From: Streptomyces sp. NBC_00190
Lineage (GTDB): Bacteria; Actinomycetota; Actinomycetes; Streptomycetales; Streptomycetaceae
DNA length: 64,000 nucleotides
NCBI RefSeq assembly: GCF_036203305.1
Contig: NZ_CP108131.1
Span: 8,370,001-8,434,000 of the forward strand
Reading direction: 5' to 3'
Shown here: positions 44,739 through 53,515 of the stretch, in pieces
How positions within the stretch are numbered: position 1 is the stretch's first letter
Layout of the letters: each line of letters opens with the position of its first letter
Position numbers and translations under genes: made by a program
Notes under the pieces: model-generated
What the model saw: the letters and a program-made list of their open reading frames with translations, nothing else
Databases searched by the model: none
What the model was told of the DNA's origin: nothing

Positions 44739-46052
44739 TCACTGCACGGTGGGCTCCGAGGGGCGCAGCGCGTGGGTGAGCGCGTCGAACGCCCGCCGCG
44801 CGGTCTCGTCGTCGAGCACCGCCCGGTCCCACGCCATCCGCAGGCGGATCTCCGCTCCCTGGGTGATGGAGACGGCGAAGGGACCGCGGACCGGTCGGCC
44901 GTCGACGTGGACCTCCCGTCCCTCGACACCGGCCAGCACGAGCGGCGGGCGACGGCTGTCGTCGTCCACGGTGAGCAGTCCGTCGAGGCCTCCGGTCCAG
45001 CCCGAGCCGGCGGCCCGCGCGGCCGTCACGACCGCGTCGAACGGTACGTCGGCCCGGTCGAGGTCGTCCCACCACGCGTCGGCCATCGCCTCCGAGCCGG
45101 GTCCGGTGCCGGGCTCGTTGCCGGTTCCGTAGCCGGTGTCGGCCGGGAAGACGAGGGTGTTGAGGAAGCAGCCGACGACCGGCTCCGTTCCAGGGGGACG
45201 GCCGCCCCACGGGTAGCCGAGCGGGACCGTGAGGCCGGGCCCGTACAGCTCGCGGGCTGCGGAGCGGCAGGCGTCGAGCAGTCCGGGGAAGGACACGCCG
45301 CCGTCGTACGCGGGCAGCCGGGCCTGCGCGGCGCCGCTGGGCCGTGTGCCCTCGGGCACGCGGGCCGGACTGGGCGCCGGAGCATGGGCATGCAGCGTGC
45401 GCAGCCGGTCAGCCCAGTACGCGGCCGATTCGGCCGTCTCCGCCCTTTCCTCGGCGGCGAGTTGACGCAGGACCGCGTCCCGGTACACGGCGAGTTCGCC
45501 TTCCGTCTCCCCTGGTGCAGCGTGGGAATCAGTGGCTTCTTCGCTGTAGGCGGCGCCGAGTTCGTCGACGATCCGCGCCAGCGAACGGCCGTCGCAGACG
45601 GCGTGGTCCAGGGCGACGGCGAGGATCTCCTCCTCGCGCTCCTCGTCGCGTACGAGGAAGAGCCGCAAGGGGGGACCCTGGGCATCCCAGGATTCCAGAG
45701 CGCGACTGAGCGCGTCGGCGGGCGACTCTCCCGGTACGAGGGCCGGCCGGGTCACGCCGACGTCCGGATCGGCGACGCACAGGACGGGAGTGCCGCGGAC
45801 GACGGCGGGCCGTGAGCGCAGGGCCGTGTGCCGTGCGGCGAGCCTGGACGCCGCAGCCCGCAGGCGTTCGGGGTCGATGGTTCCGTGAGGGAACGCGAAG
45901 AACATCGGCACCACGTCGGGGCGTCCCGACGGGTCCAGCGAACGCACCAGCAGGAAGCGGCGTTGTGCTCCGGTGACCGGCAGCACGCTGTCGGACCGGT
46001 CGCCGGTGAGACGCCGGTAGCGGGCCAGGTACTGACTCGTGATGCTGCGCAC
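44739..46052 (-). CDS. Stand-alone condensation-domain protein
   Basis: The 437-residue protein has the fold of an NRPS condensation domain. The entry motif is LPVTGAQRRFLLVRSL (about 25-40). The active-site motif is degenerate, DHAVCDGRS near 150, keeping the second His and Asp-Gly. The acceptor-side motif is VGCFLNTLVFP. It may join aminoacyl chains from the two A-T proteins, start the chain, or have lost activity. The GTG at 46052 follows AAAGAGGACC and is preferred over 46160. It is second in the operon after the exporter. Bases 44455-44738 between it and the C-A-T gene hold no gene. Confidence 0.7.
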   Translation of the reverse strand: MRSITSQYLARYRRLTGDRSDSVLPVTGAQRRFLLVRSLDPSGRPDVVPMFFAFPHGTIDPERLRAAASRLAARHTALRSRPAVVRGTPVLCVADPDVGVTRPALVPGESPADALSRALESWDAQGPPLRLFLVRDEEREEEILAVALDHAVCDGRSLARIVDELGAAYSEEATDSHAAPGETEGELAVYRDAVLRQLAAEERAETAESAAYWADRLRTLHAHAPAPSPARVPEGTRPSGAAQARLPAYDGGVSFPGLLDACRSAARELYGPGLTVPLGYPWGGRPPGTEPVVGCFLNTLVFPADTGYGTGNEPGTGPGSEAMADAWWDDLDRADVPFDAVVTAARAAGSGWTGGLDGLLTVDDDSRRPPLVLAGVEGREVHVDGRPVRGPFAVSITQGAEIRLRMAWDRAVLDDETARRAFDALTHALRPSEPTVQ

Positions 46053-46198
46053 GTGGTCCTCTTTGTCGTGGCCGCGGCCGGGCGGAACGCCGGCGCGGCC
46101 CCTGCGGGCATGGCGGTGTGGTCGGTGGCGGCGGGCTGTGCCCGCGCAGGGGTCGTCCACGGCGGCCAGATAGTGGCGGGGCGGCGGTCAGCCCGTGG

Positions 46199-47569
46199 TC
46201 AGCCGGTGGGTGCGGGGGTCGGCCGTTCGTCGCCGTCGGCGGAGGCAGTGTCCCGCTGTGTCCCGTGGCCGGCACCGGCGTCGGCCTCGGCGTCGGTGCC
46301 GGCGCCACCGTCCTCCTGCGGACCGGGCAGGTCCCGCATCCGGCTCAGCGGGGAGAGCAGCAGCGGCAGCGGTACGGTGAGGATGCCGGCGGCGCACCAG
46401 GCGAGAGCCGTACGCGACCCGTAGGACTGGGCGAGGGTTCCGCCGAGGAGCGCGCCCAGTGGCAACGTGCCCCACATGAGGAAGCGCAGGGTGGCGTTCA
46501 TCCGGCCGAGCAGTCGTGGTGGGCACATTCCTTGGCGGAAGCTGACCTGGGCGACGTTGTAGACGACGGCGCCGAAGGAGACGACCGCCGATCCGGCGGC
46601 GAATAGGACCGCCCCGGGGAGACCGTGCCCGGACAGGGGCCACAGCAGCGCGAACGGGCCGGTCACGAGGACGGACAGGAGCATGACCCGGGCCTGCCCC
46701 AGGATTGCCGCGAGGCGCCCGGCGCACAGGGCGCCCAGGAGCCCTCCCACGGCCGACGCGGACAGCACCAGCCCGAGTCCGCCGGCCTCCAGCCCGACGA
46801 CACGGACGAGATGCACGGTCTGCGTCGCCATGAGGACGGCCGTACAGAAGTTGGCGAGGCCGGTGGTCAGGGCGATGACACGGAGCAGCGGATGGCCGAA
46901 GACGAAGCGCACACCCTCGCCGATCTCCTTGCGCAGGGAGCCCCCGGCGGCCGCGGGCTCGGGCGCCTCCTCGGTCTGCTCGACGCGTAGGAGGAAGAGG
47001 GCGGAGAGCAGGTAGCCGATGGCGTCGACGATGACGGCGAACTGCGCCCCGACGAGCTGGACCAGTCCGCCGCCGATACCGGGGCCGGTCACGTGGGCGG
47101 TGGAACGGACGGTCTCCAGGGCGCCGTTGCCGGCCATGAGCTGATCACGGGGCAGGATCTGCGGCAGGTAACTCTGATGGGCGACGTCGAAGAACACGGT
47201 CGCCACGCCGGTCACGAGCGCGACGGCGTAGAGCTGGGCCATGGTCAGGACGTCGGCGAGCGCGGCAGCGGGGATGCTGGCCATGGCCGCGGCGCGCAGC
47301 AGATCCGTGCGGATCATCAGGGGCCGCTTGCGCAACCGGTCGGTGAGCGCTCCGGCAGGCAGCCCGACGAGCAGGAAGGCGACGGTCTCCGCGGCGGTCA
47401 GGAGGCCCACCTGGAAGGCAGGAGCGTCGAGTTCGAGGACGGCGACGAGGGGCAGTGCCACCAGTGTCACTTGTGCACCGAGCTGTCCGGTGGCAGCTCC
47501 CGCGAGTAACAGTCGGAAGTCGCGCAAGCGCATAGGGCCACCGGCGGTGGCTCGGGATGTGTTGGACAT
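46199..47569 (-). CDS. MFS exporter of the NRPS operon
   Basis: The 456-residue transporter has about 12 membrane helices and the MFS motif A-like loop GALTDRLRKRP near 65. It is of the EntS-like MFS_3 group, often linked to export of peptide siderophores and other NRPS products. The C-terminal 45 residues are acidic and low-complexity (GAGTDAEADAGAG). It is the first gene of the minus-strand NRPS operon. The ATG at 47569 (MSNTSR) lacks a ribosome site but lies 9 bases from a promoter-like sequence, suggesting a leaderless transcript. A TTG at 47599 is the alternative start. Confidence 0.8.
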   Translation of the reverse strand: MSNTSRATAGGPMRLRDFRLLLAGAATGQLGAQVTLVALPLVAVLELDAPAFQVGLLTAAETVAFLLVGLPAGALTDRLRKRPLMIRTDLLRAAAMASIPAAALADVLTMAQLYAVALVTGVATVFFDVAHQSYLPQILPRDQLMAGNGALETVRSTAHVTGPGIGGGLVQLVGAQFAVIVDAIGYLLSALFLLRVEQTEEAPEPAAAGGSLRKEIGEGVRFVFGHPLLRVIALTTGLANFCTAVLMATQTVHLVRVVGLEAGGLGLVLSASAVGGLLGALCAGRLAAILGQARVMLLSVLVTGPFALLWPLSGHGLPGAVLFAAGSAVVSFGAVVYNVAQVSFRQGMCPPRLLGRMNATLRFLMWGTLPLGALLGGTLAQSYGSRTALAWCAAGILTVPLPLLLSPLSRMRDLPGPQEDGGAGTDAEADAGAGHGTQRDTASADGDERPTPAPTG

Positions 47570-47577
47570 GTGAACGA

Positions 47578-47606
47578 CATTTACGGATCGATCACTCAAG
47601 AGTCAA
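47578..47606 (-). promoter_or_regulatory. Candidate promoter of the exporter/NRPS operon
   Basis: On the minus strand, TTGACT (47606-47601), a 17-base spacer and TAAATG (47583-47578) resemble a Streptomyces -35/-10 pair. The predicted start coincides with the exporter ATG at 47569, so the mRNA would be leaderless. The spacer contains the palindrome GATCGATC. Confidence 0.4.
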
Positions 47607-48025
47607 AGCAAACCTGTCATTTCCGGACTAGTTTTGCGGCGTAGTGGGCACAGATCAGGAAATCTTTCGCACTACCCGGGGTACAGGCGCGTGAATTCCT
47701 GCCCGCTGTGTGCGTAGCTGGGGCGGGTGGGGCAAGGGAGGTCAGGGGCCCAGGGGGAGTCGGGCGGCGTTCCCTACCGTGAGTAATGGGTTCCATCCTG
47801 ACCGAAAAGACTCACCGTTGATCATGTTCCTGCGGAAGGTTTCATTCCGTCCGCTATGAGCGCCACCCGACGCCGACCGGTACCCCTGCCGAGGCGGGAG
47901 GGCACACGTCGAGCGCCGGGACGACGCCGACGGCTGGGCCGCGCGATGGCTCTCGGGCACCCCTGTAAGCGAGATATTCGACGCCGGTCCGTGACCCGGT
48001 GAGCCCTTCCGGTCACGGCACTCGC
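47607..48025. other. Intergenic region upstream of the NRPS operon
   Basis: It is locally AT-richer near 47610-47690. It is likely to hold further regulatory sites, but I recognise none. No gene is supported. Confidence 0.4.
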
Positions 48026-48148
48026 TCATGCGGTGGCGTCGGGGAGTCCGTCCAGGAGGGCGGCGGCTTCGGCGTAGCGGGGATGGTTGAGCTCCGTCAG
48101 GGCGCGGTGGGCCGCGGCCGGGGTGGTACGGGCCTCCTGGTCGCGGCC
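48026..48148 (-). pseudogene. C-terminal scrap of a TPR-type regulator or ATPase
   Basis: The frame ends ALTELNHPRYAEAAALLDGL. This is typical of the final repeat of actinobacterial TPR-containing transcription factors. Upstream sequence has no matching coding region, so only the tail is left. Confidence 0.35.
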
Positions 48149-48221
48149 GAGGTGGTGCAGGGATGCCCAAGGCCGTCCGGGCCAGTTCAGAGCGTGCGGG
48201 ATCCGGTGCGAGAAGACTGGC

Positions 48222-48317
48222 AGTCCCAGCATTGCCCGGTGCGTCCGACCGACTGGCGAAGGCTGAACTCGGATGCCAGGTCGGCGAGTTCATGGCTGGT
48301 GTACTGCTTGGACTCAA
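48222..48317 (-). pseudogene. IS3-family transposase OrfB fragment
   Basis: About 32 codons read VESKQYTSHELADLASEFSL and then RQSVGRTGQCWD, which is the integrase-core segment before the catalytic glutamate of IS3-family OrfB. Both ends are lost. Confidence 0.6.
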
Positions 48318-48399
48318 CTGGTCGTCGCAACACCAGCTTCTTGGAGTGATAGTAGGTGCCCGGTTCGCTCGCGAGCGTCGTGTTCGGGCCGTGAGGCCA

Positions 48400-48612
48400 T
48401 CAAGTGATCGGCTGCCTACTCCCGTCAGGCAACGTGCAGGTGTAGCCCTCCCTGTAGGGGTTTGCCGTGACCTGTCCGCCCGCGGTCGTGCACTCTTCAC
48501 TGGTGATGGTCGGAGACGCGACGGTGGCCTGAGCGCTGACAGCACCGAGGGCGCTCATGCCGGCAAGGGTGGCTGCGGCCAGGGCGAGGCCCAGCATTCT
48601 TCGCATACGCAT
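48400..48612 (-). CDS. Small secreted cysteine-containing protein
   Basis: The 70-residue protein starts MRMRRMLGLALAAATLAG. Its Sec signal peptide runs to about residue 29 (VSAQA). The mature part has two cysteines (SEECTTAGG and YTCTLPDG) that probably form one disulfide. GAGGAAG precedes the ATG at 48612, which is preferred over 48690. The general type matches the small exported protein at 3214-3465, but the sequences are unrelated. Function is unknown. Confidence 0.65.
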   Translation of the reverse strand: MRMRRMLGLALAAATLAGMSALGAVSAQATVASPTITSEECTTAGGQVTANPYREGYTCTLPDGSRQPIT

Positions 48613-48926
48613 GACTTCTTCCTCTCGGGCGCCCCCGTTCGGCCCTTTTGAGGACAAGCCTTGGGCCGACGGCGCCCTCCTACTCAGCATGGGCGACGCG
48701 CAGGAAGCCCGCGCGGCGGGTCGGGTGGGGGCGGGGTGGACGGTGACGCACCCGAGGCCGCGAGCAGCGCGGCAAGGAGCAGGGGCAGGGGCCAGCGATG
48801 AATGCCGCCACCGTGCCGCGGAAGCCCCGCAGGGCGCCCCTGACGGCCCCGCCGCGCCCCTCGGATGGATGACTCGACGGCCGCCTGCAGGGCCGCCTCC
48901 GGCTGGTCTGGTCGACCCTGGAAGAG

Positions 48927-49397
48927 GTGCAAGTCGTGAGGGAGGCCCCTGTGACGTTGCGACCGCCGGTGGAGCCGATGCTGGCGCAGGCCGCGGAGTC
49001 GGTGCCGGGACCGGTGGCGCTGCGGGCGGGGGTGGCGTACGAGCAGAAGCTGGACGGTCACCGGGCGCTGCTGTTCACCGCGGCCGGTCCGGGCGGCACG
49101 GTGCTGGTGCAGACCCGTCGCGGGGCGCTGGTCCAGGACCGGTGGCCGGACCTGGTGGCGGCCGCCGAGGGGCAGTTGCCGCACGGCCTGGTCCTCGATG
49201 GTGAACTGGTCGTTTGGGACGCCGAGGCGGAGCGCTTGTCGTTCGAGGCGTTGCAGCGCCGGGCCGCCACCCGCGCCCGCGGCGCCGCCGGCCTCGCCGC
49301 CCGCCGGCCGGCCTACTTCGTCGCCTTCGACGTCTTGCAGCTGAACGGCCAGGAGCTTTTGACGCGCCCGTACGCCGAGCGGCGCGCACTGCTGGAA
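48927..49397 (+). pseudogene. Second broken LigD-type ATP-dependent DNA ligase
   Basis: It starts MQVVREAPVTLRPPVEPMLA with GAAGAG upstream and keeps the ligase motif I (YEQKLDGHRALLF), VLDGELVVWD and YFVAFDVLQ. After ERRALLEG homology ends. The frame then runs into unrelated residues and stops at 49496. The C-terminal part of the adenylation domain and the OB domain are missing. It is clearly related to the fragment at 7531-8054, but it has the N-terminus that copy lacks. Confidence 0.75.
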
Positions 49398-49399
49398 GG

Positions 49400-49927
49400 G
49401 TGGAGGACCGGCTGTCGGACTGGTCAACCGATGCCGATGCCGATGTGCTGGCCGGGCTGGCGGCGGGGGAGTTCGGAGCGTCGGTGCGCCGCCTGACCGT
49501 GCCGGGGGCGACTCCGCTGGCGGTGCCGGGCGAGGCACGGGTGATCGACCGGTTCAGGTCGGGGTCGGGCGGTCTGCGGGTGACGATGGCGTGGCTGGCG
49601 GCCCTTCGGGGTGCGGCCTCGGAAGGGCCGACGGGCGGAGTGGTTCGGCACGGGCTGGCGTACGCGGGCCCGGGAGAGGCCTGTGCGTGCGCGCGGCACG
49701 ACTGCGGCGTCGTCCCGGTCAAATGGTGCCAGGAGCACGGTACGTCTGCCGAGCCGGTGATGGAGTGGCACCCCGGCGGCGGAATCCGGTGCTCGGACCT
49801 GGTCCGCCGCCGTACCAACACGGGAGTCGCGGGCCGCATTGGGGAGGTCCGGTCCTCCCGGATCTCGAAGTCCACTGCAACTCCCTACAAGCGGGGTGTT
49901 GCAACGACCTCTTGGACTGAAGAGTAG
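49400..49927 (+). pseudogene. 3' fragment of an unrecognised cysteine-rich protein
   Basis: A well-biased frame begins at the ligase break (VEDRLSDWSTDADADVLAG) and continues to 49927. It carries a zinc-binding-like cluster, CACARHDCG with WCQEHG and GGGIRCSD about 25-45 residues later. It is fused at its 5' side to the truncated ligase in a different frame, so it is probably a truncated gene. Related clusters occur in plasmid-borne actinobacterial proteins; I cannot name it. Confidence 0.45.
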
Positions 49928-50084
49928 TGAGGGGGCTTTCTTGCTGAGAGTGAGGGGCTCTCTCGTTTCGGAATCTGCCCTGTCATATGCCTACCGGCCG
50001 CCCGAGCCGCGTGCTTATGGTGTGGCTCCGGACCATCCCGGGCCCAGCGCCCTCCCGGCTCCCCACGGGAGGGTCGCCGCGCGC

Positions 50085-50258
50085 CTACCCTGCAGGCAGC
50101 CGCATCCCGATCGTCGCCTGCAGTTCCAGCGCCGCCGCCCGCAGGTCGCTTTGCGCCTCGGCGGCTTGGCCGAGGACGGCGATCAGCGCATCCGCCTCGC
50201 CGCGGGTGAGGAGCGCGAGCCGGACGCCGGGCTGGGTATTCAGGTCGTCGAAGTGCAC
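50085..50258 (-). CDS. Small hypothetical protein
   Basis: The 57-residue frame is strongly biased, reading HFDDLNTQPGVRLALLTRGE and then LQATIGMRLPAG. It is predicted all-helical. GTG at 50258 is used as start. The coding bias continues a few codons upstream to the stop of the preceding gene, so the 5' end may be altered. It was probably paired with the 79-residue gene upstream. Confidence 0.5.
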   Translation of the reverse strand: MHFDDLNTQPGVRLALLTRGEADALIAVLGQAAEAQSDLRAAALELQATIGMRLPAG

Positions 50259-50285
50259 GGCCAGGTCGGCCAGGCCGCGAGCCGG

Positions 50286-50525
50286 TCACGGCTGCCCCTC
50301 GCCGTACCGGTAGACGTGCGGCTGACCGCCCTGCCAGGCGATAGCGGGGGAGTCGCCGAGAACCATGTCGTCCGGGTCGGGAAGCTCGATACGCCGCAGG
50401 AACTCGATCAGGTCCGCGTCGGAGTGGGCGACGCCGAGGACGGTGTCGACGCCGCGGATCCGGATCACGACTCGCCTGCCGCCCGACGGAGAGATGCGGT
50501 GTACGAGGATCGGCGCATGGTCCAT
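50286..50525 (-). CDS. Small hypothetical protein
   Basis: The 79-residue protein begins MDHAPILVHRISPSGGRRVV and contains VLGVAHSDADLIEFLRR and IAWQGGQPHVYRYG. This is an alpha/beta protein of a small actinobacterial family of unknown function, often next to the helical protein that follows here. The ATG at 50525 is preferred over upstream in-frame codons. No motif suggests activity. Confidence 0.55.
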   Translation of the reverse strand: MDHAPILVHRISPSGGRRVVIRIRGVDTVLGVAHSDADLIEFLRRIELPDPDDMVLGDSPAIAWQGGQPHVYRYGEGQP

Positions 50526-50685
50526 CCATCCAGCCTGCGACGTCCCGGCTAGTCCAGCACGCCGAGCGCGGTGTCGGACGGCCGGCCGGTCTGTGGGAGG
50601 GAAAGTCACTGGCTCCTCCGGTCGATGCCGGCGCGCGTTCAGCGGGGCCCGGCAGCCGCGCAAGCGAGGGGTCAGCCTGCGCGGC

Positions 50686-50895
50686 TCACCCTCCGGCCGG
50701 GTAACTCAAAAGGTCGCCTTCCCGGAGTACGAGTCCACCGAATTCGTTGACGAGGATGGGTGCGGCCTCGGGCCGTGTGGGCATGTCCTTCCCGGTGCGG
50801 GCATCCAGCGTGACCGCCCCGTTGGCGGTCGTTCCGTAGGTCCGCCCTCCTCGGGGCCATCGAGCCAGCGGGCGGAAGAGGCGTCGGGCAGACAA
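50686..50895 (-). pseudogene. C-terminal fragment of a repeat-type protein
   Basis: The segment GRTYGTTANGAVTLDARTGK to LLSYPAGG is well biased and resembles a PQQ-like beta-propeller blade followed by the protein end. The residues before it (MSARRLFRPL) are not coding-like. It is read as a 3' remnant. Confidence 0.35.
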
Positions 50896-50989
50896 CGCCC
50901 TGGTCTCGTCCGTGCTGATCAGTTTCAGGCGTGGCTCGCTGACCCCTTCGAGGAGTGTGTCCAGCAGATCGAGGGTTTCCGGCGGCGTA

Positions 50990-51116
50990 TAGGCCAGATG
51001 CCTTCGACGGGGTTGGGGTCGGGGCGCATCCTGCCCTGCCTCCCGCCACGCCCGACGCCACCGCTGAACCGACCGGACGCTGACCCGTAACTCCTTCGCG
51101 ATCTCGGTGCTGCCTT
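50990..51116 (-). pseudogene. Internally deleted IS630-type transposase remnant
   Basis: The HTH start STEIAKELRVSVRSVQRWRR joins, after only a few bases and in another frame, to DPNPVEGIW, the signature near the C-terminus of IS630 transposases. About two thirds of the gene is missing between them. Confidence 0.55.
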
Positions 51117-51164
51117 ATAAGTCCCGCCTGGTACGGGTCCGCCCCCTCGGGGCCCGGGGCGCGT

Positions 51165-51944
51165 TCAGCGGGCCAGGTGCAGCCGGGTATGGAAGTACCC
51201 TGCTGACTCCTTCCCTGCCGGGTCTTCTCCGAACGCGGTGACGGTGGCGACCGCGCGTTCCTGCTCCCGGGGGTCGGTGAAGCGCCGCTGCGGCTGGGTG
51301 GTGGCGGCCCGCTCGATCGCGAGGCCGTACGACTTCAGGCAGCCGGAGATCGCCCCGTAGTCGTGGGTGCGCAGGACGAAGGCAGCCACCGGCACGGGGT
51401 GGCCGATAGCGGTGAACAGCCGGGCGAAGGTGCGCTCGGTGAGGAAGCTGGTGCCGCCGGTGACGGTGATCAGGCCCGTCCCGGCGAGCGAGCCGCGCAG
51501 ACGCTCCCCCGGCTCGGTGCGCTCCAGGTCCACGCAGTGCCCCTCGTCGAGCAGCCCGACGGCCACCGCGTAGTCCAGGGCGGGGCGCGAGACGTCGATG
51601 CCGATGGCCCGCACGGCGTCGGGGCGGCGGCGGACCGCGTAGAAGTCGCGGTCGCGGTCGGCGAGTGCGGCGGTGGTGAGTTCAGCCGCCCGGGCCGAGG
51701 TGTAGTGCGCGAAGAGTTCGTCGAGGGTGACGTCGTGGTTGAGGAGGGCGGCGTTGATCCCGTAGGAGCAGCACACATCGAGGACCGTACGCCGCCCCGG
51801 CCCGAGTTCGGCGGCAAGCGCGCGGAAGACCGGCTGGGCGTGGCCTGGGGTCTGGTACTCGTACGGCCCGAGGGCGGTGAAGTACCCGCGGGGGTCGGGG
51901 AGGGCGTAGACGTCATCGAAGCTGGTCATGCCGGCGGGGGTCAT
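51165..51944 (-). CDS. SAM-dependent methyltransferase-like protein
   Basis: The 259-residue protein has a class I methyltransferase-like motif I, TVLDVCCSYGINAALL (about 52-67), an acidic motif II region and VTGGTSFLTERTF. The GINAAL pocket replaces the usual GxGxG and is typical of an actinobacterial subfamily with no known substrate. The ATG at 51944 has GGAGG nine bases upstream; the frame is open to 52085 but without a site. It stands alone among remnants and has no visible link to a pathway. Confidence 0.6.
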   Translation of the reverse strand: MTPAGMTSFDDVYALPDPRGYFTALGPYEYQTPGHAQPVFRALAAELGPGRRTVLDVCCSYGINAALLNHDVTLDELFAHYTSARAAELTTAALADRDRDFYAVRRRPDAVRAIGIDVSRPALDYAVAVGLLDEGHCVDLERTEPGERLRGSLAGTGLITVTGGTSFLTERTFARLFTAIGHPVPVAAFVLRTHDYGAISGCLKSYGLAIERAATTQPQRRFTDPREQERAVATVTAFGEDPAGKESAGYFHTRLHLAR

Positions 51945-52185
51945 TGGGGTGCGCCTCCATTGCGATCGGTGGGAGTGGGGCGGGGTACGGGTGCCCAGTC
52001 GTATCCGGTCACGCGCCGGCGACGAAAGGCCGCCGATCCGGCCACCGGCGTCGGCCGGCCCGGATGCCGTCCGGCCGACGCACACACCGAGCAGCCGCAG
52101 CGCCCGCAGCGCAAGCTGTGCCCGGGGGACCTACTCGCAGACTGCGCCAACACCCTCCGTGGGTGCCCTACGGATGCCTTCGCCG

Positions 52186-52482
52186 TCATGCCCCATGCTT
52201 GCGACCGCCACCGACAGTAGGTCCTGCGGCCAGTTCAGTCGTAGGGGCTCCAGCGGGCTCCTCTTGCCGTTCACGGGCCGCCTCCGCTGCCTCCTGGCGC
52301 TCACGTTCCCAGACCGCCAGCTGGGCACGCTTCTGCTCCTCCCGCTCCCGCGCCCAGGCGTATCGCGCGTGAATGGATCTTGTGGATGTCCACCACAGAT
52401 TCCATGGACTGTCGGCCCGCCTCAGGAGTGGCTGTAGCCGCAGGGCTTCGGCGTAGTCGCTTGATGCCCGTTGCATGATCAT
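52186..52482 (-). CDS. Hypothetical coiled-coil protein
   Basis: The 98-codon frame has a charged helix in its middle ([20 protein letters not shown]). Codon bias is moderate and the start ATG is uncertain. The frame may be a 3' fragment of a larger gene. No family was recognised. Confidence 0.35.
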   Translation of the reverse strand: MIMQRASSDYAEALRLQPLLRRADSPWNLWWTSTRSIHARYAWAREREEQKRAQLAVWERERQEAAEAARERQEEPAGAPTTELAAGPTVGGGRKHGA

Positions 52483-52689
52483 GTGAGACCAAGGAGAGCG
52501 AGCGGCCTGCTGGCGTCGCGAGCGTTACGTCGAAGGCTGGCGGCGATGTTGGTGCTCCCCGCGAGGGGGAGGGCGCCGATAGTGAGGTTGCGCCAGGTTG
52601 CCATGGAACCCGGGGGGTGTCTCTATGTCTTTCGTCAAGGACGTGGTGCCTTGGGGACGTTTGGGGTGGTCATGCAGCGAGGGTGACGG

Positions 52690-52845
52690 TGGGAGTTCGG
52701 GATTGACCGCGGCTTGCGTGACGGCCTCGTCGTGCCTCCCCTCCGCGAGGAGCAGTTCGGTGAAGTGCAGCCGCAGGGGCACGTCTTCGGGAGCGGCGGC
52801 GACAGCGGCCCGCAGGCTACGGATGAGAGGTGACTCGTCGGACAT
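52690..52845 (-). pseudogene. N-terminal fragment of an AAA ATPase
   Basis: It starts MSDESPLIRSLRAAVAAAPE and continues LRLHFTELLLAEGRHDEAV, the TPR-like N-terminus common to a group of Streptomyces AAA+ ATPases. After about 50 residues the similarity stops and the frame becomes Pro/His-rich nonsense. The ATPase domain is missing. Confidence 0.5.
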
Positions 52846-52942
52846 GGGGTCAGCCGAGAAAGCGGCTCGCGGCTCTCGTTCACCGGGTGCGGTCAAGATC
52901 GACAGGCGCGGGGAGCGCATTGCTCCGGCGGCGTCCAGCCGG

Positions 52943-53330
52943 CTACCACCAGTACGCGGGATACCTCGGTGCCCTGCGGCGTACCCGCGAGGCGGCGCAG
53001 CCCGTCAGGACGAGCAGGATCGTGGAGCCGAGCAGCAGGGGAACGAAGCGGAGCGGCTGGGGCACCTGGAGGACGATCACGACGGGCGGTGGCGCAGCCC
53101 GCGGCTTGCAGGATACGGGCGATCGTGGTCAGCGCCATGGTCAGTCCGGCGGCGAGGGCGGCGACCCACGCGCCGCCGCCTGCCACCGTCAGCGCCGCGT
53201 AGCCGGCGATCGCTCCGAGCAGATGGCCCACCGCGACGCTGCGGGGCTGGGCGAGCGGGAGGGCGCGTTGTGGACGAGGGCGGCGCTCGCCGCCAGCGGC
53301 GGTATCAGTGGAGGACGGCGCCTATGCCGA
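52943..53330 (-). pseudogene. HPP-family membrane protein, frameshifted
   Basis: Two frames together give an HPP-family integral membrane protein: VGHLLGAIAGYAALTVAGGG and ALTTIARIL in one, then VVIVLQVPQPLRFVPLLLGS to RYPAYWW in the other. The HPP tripeptide region is damaged to LQAAGCA at the shift (about 53105). Upstream, LAASAALVHNAP is in a third frame. There are at least two indels. Confidence 0.6.
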
Positions 53331-53515
53331 CGAGCCCCGAGGCCAGCAGCTAGATCAAGACGACGTGTTAATGATCTGCAAGCCCTTAGGAGTGATCCAC
53401 CGGGGAGAGCCTTGAGAGGCGTGCGTCGTCACCACCGAGGTCGCCCTCTGCCGGTGGCCGCGACGCAGCCCTGGCGATCTCGGCAGAGAATGCAGTTGTC
53501 CTCCACGTGGTTTCC

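Noticed and set aside
44455..45210. N-terminal extension of the C-A-T NRPS
   Set aside because: Arg/Gly/Pro-rich, overlaps the lone C-domain gene, and the C domain begins exactly at MFPLSSSQEIVW with its own ribosome site.
52374..52386. Another GGATCTTGTGGA-like sequence resembling the 52-bp repeat start
   Set aside because: Only about 11 bases match and it lies within a different context; too short to count as a repeat copy.
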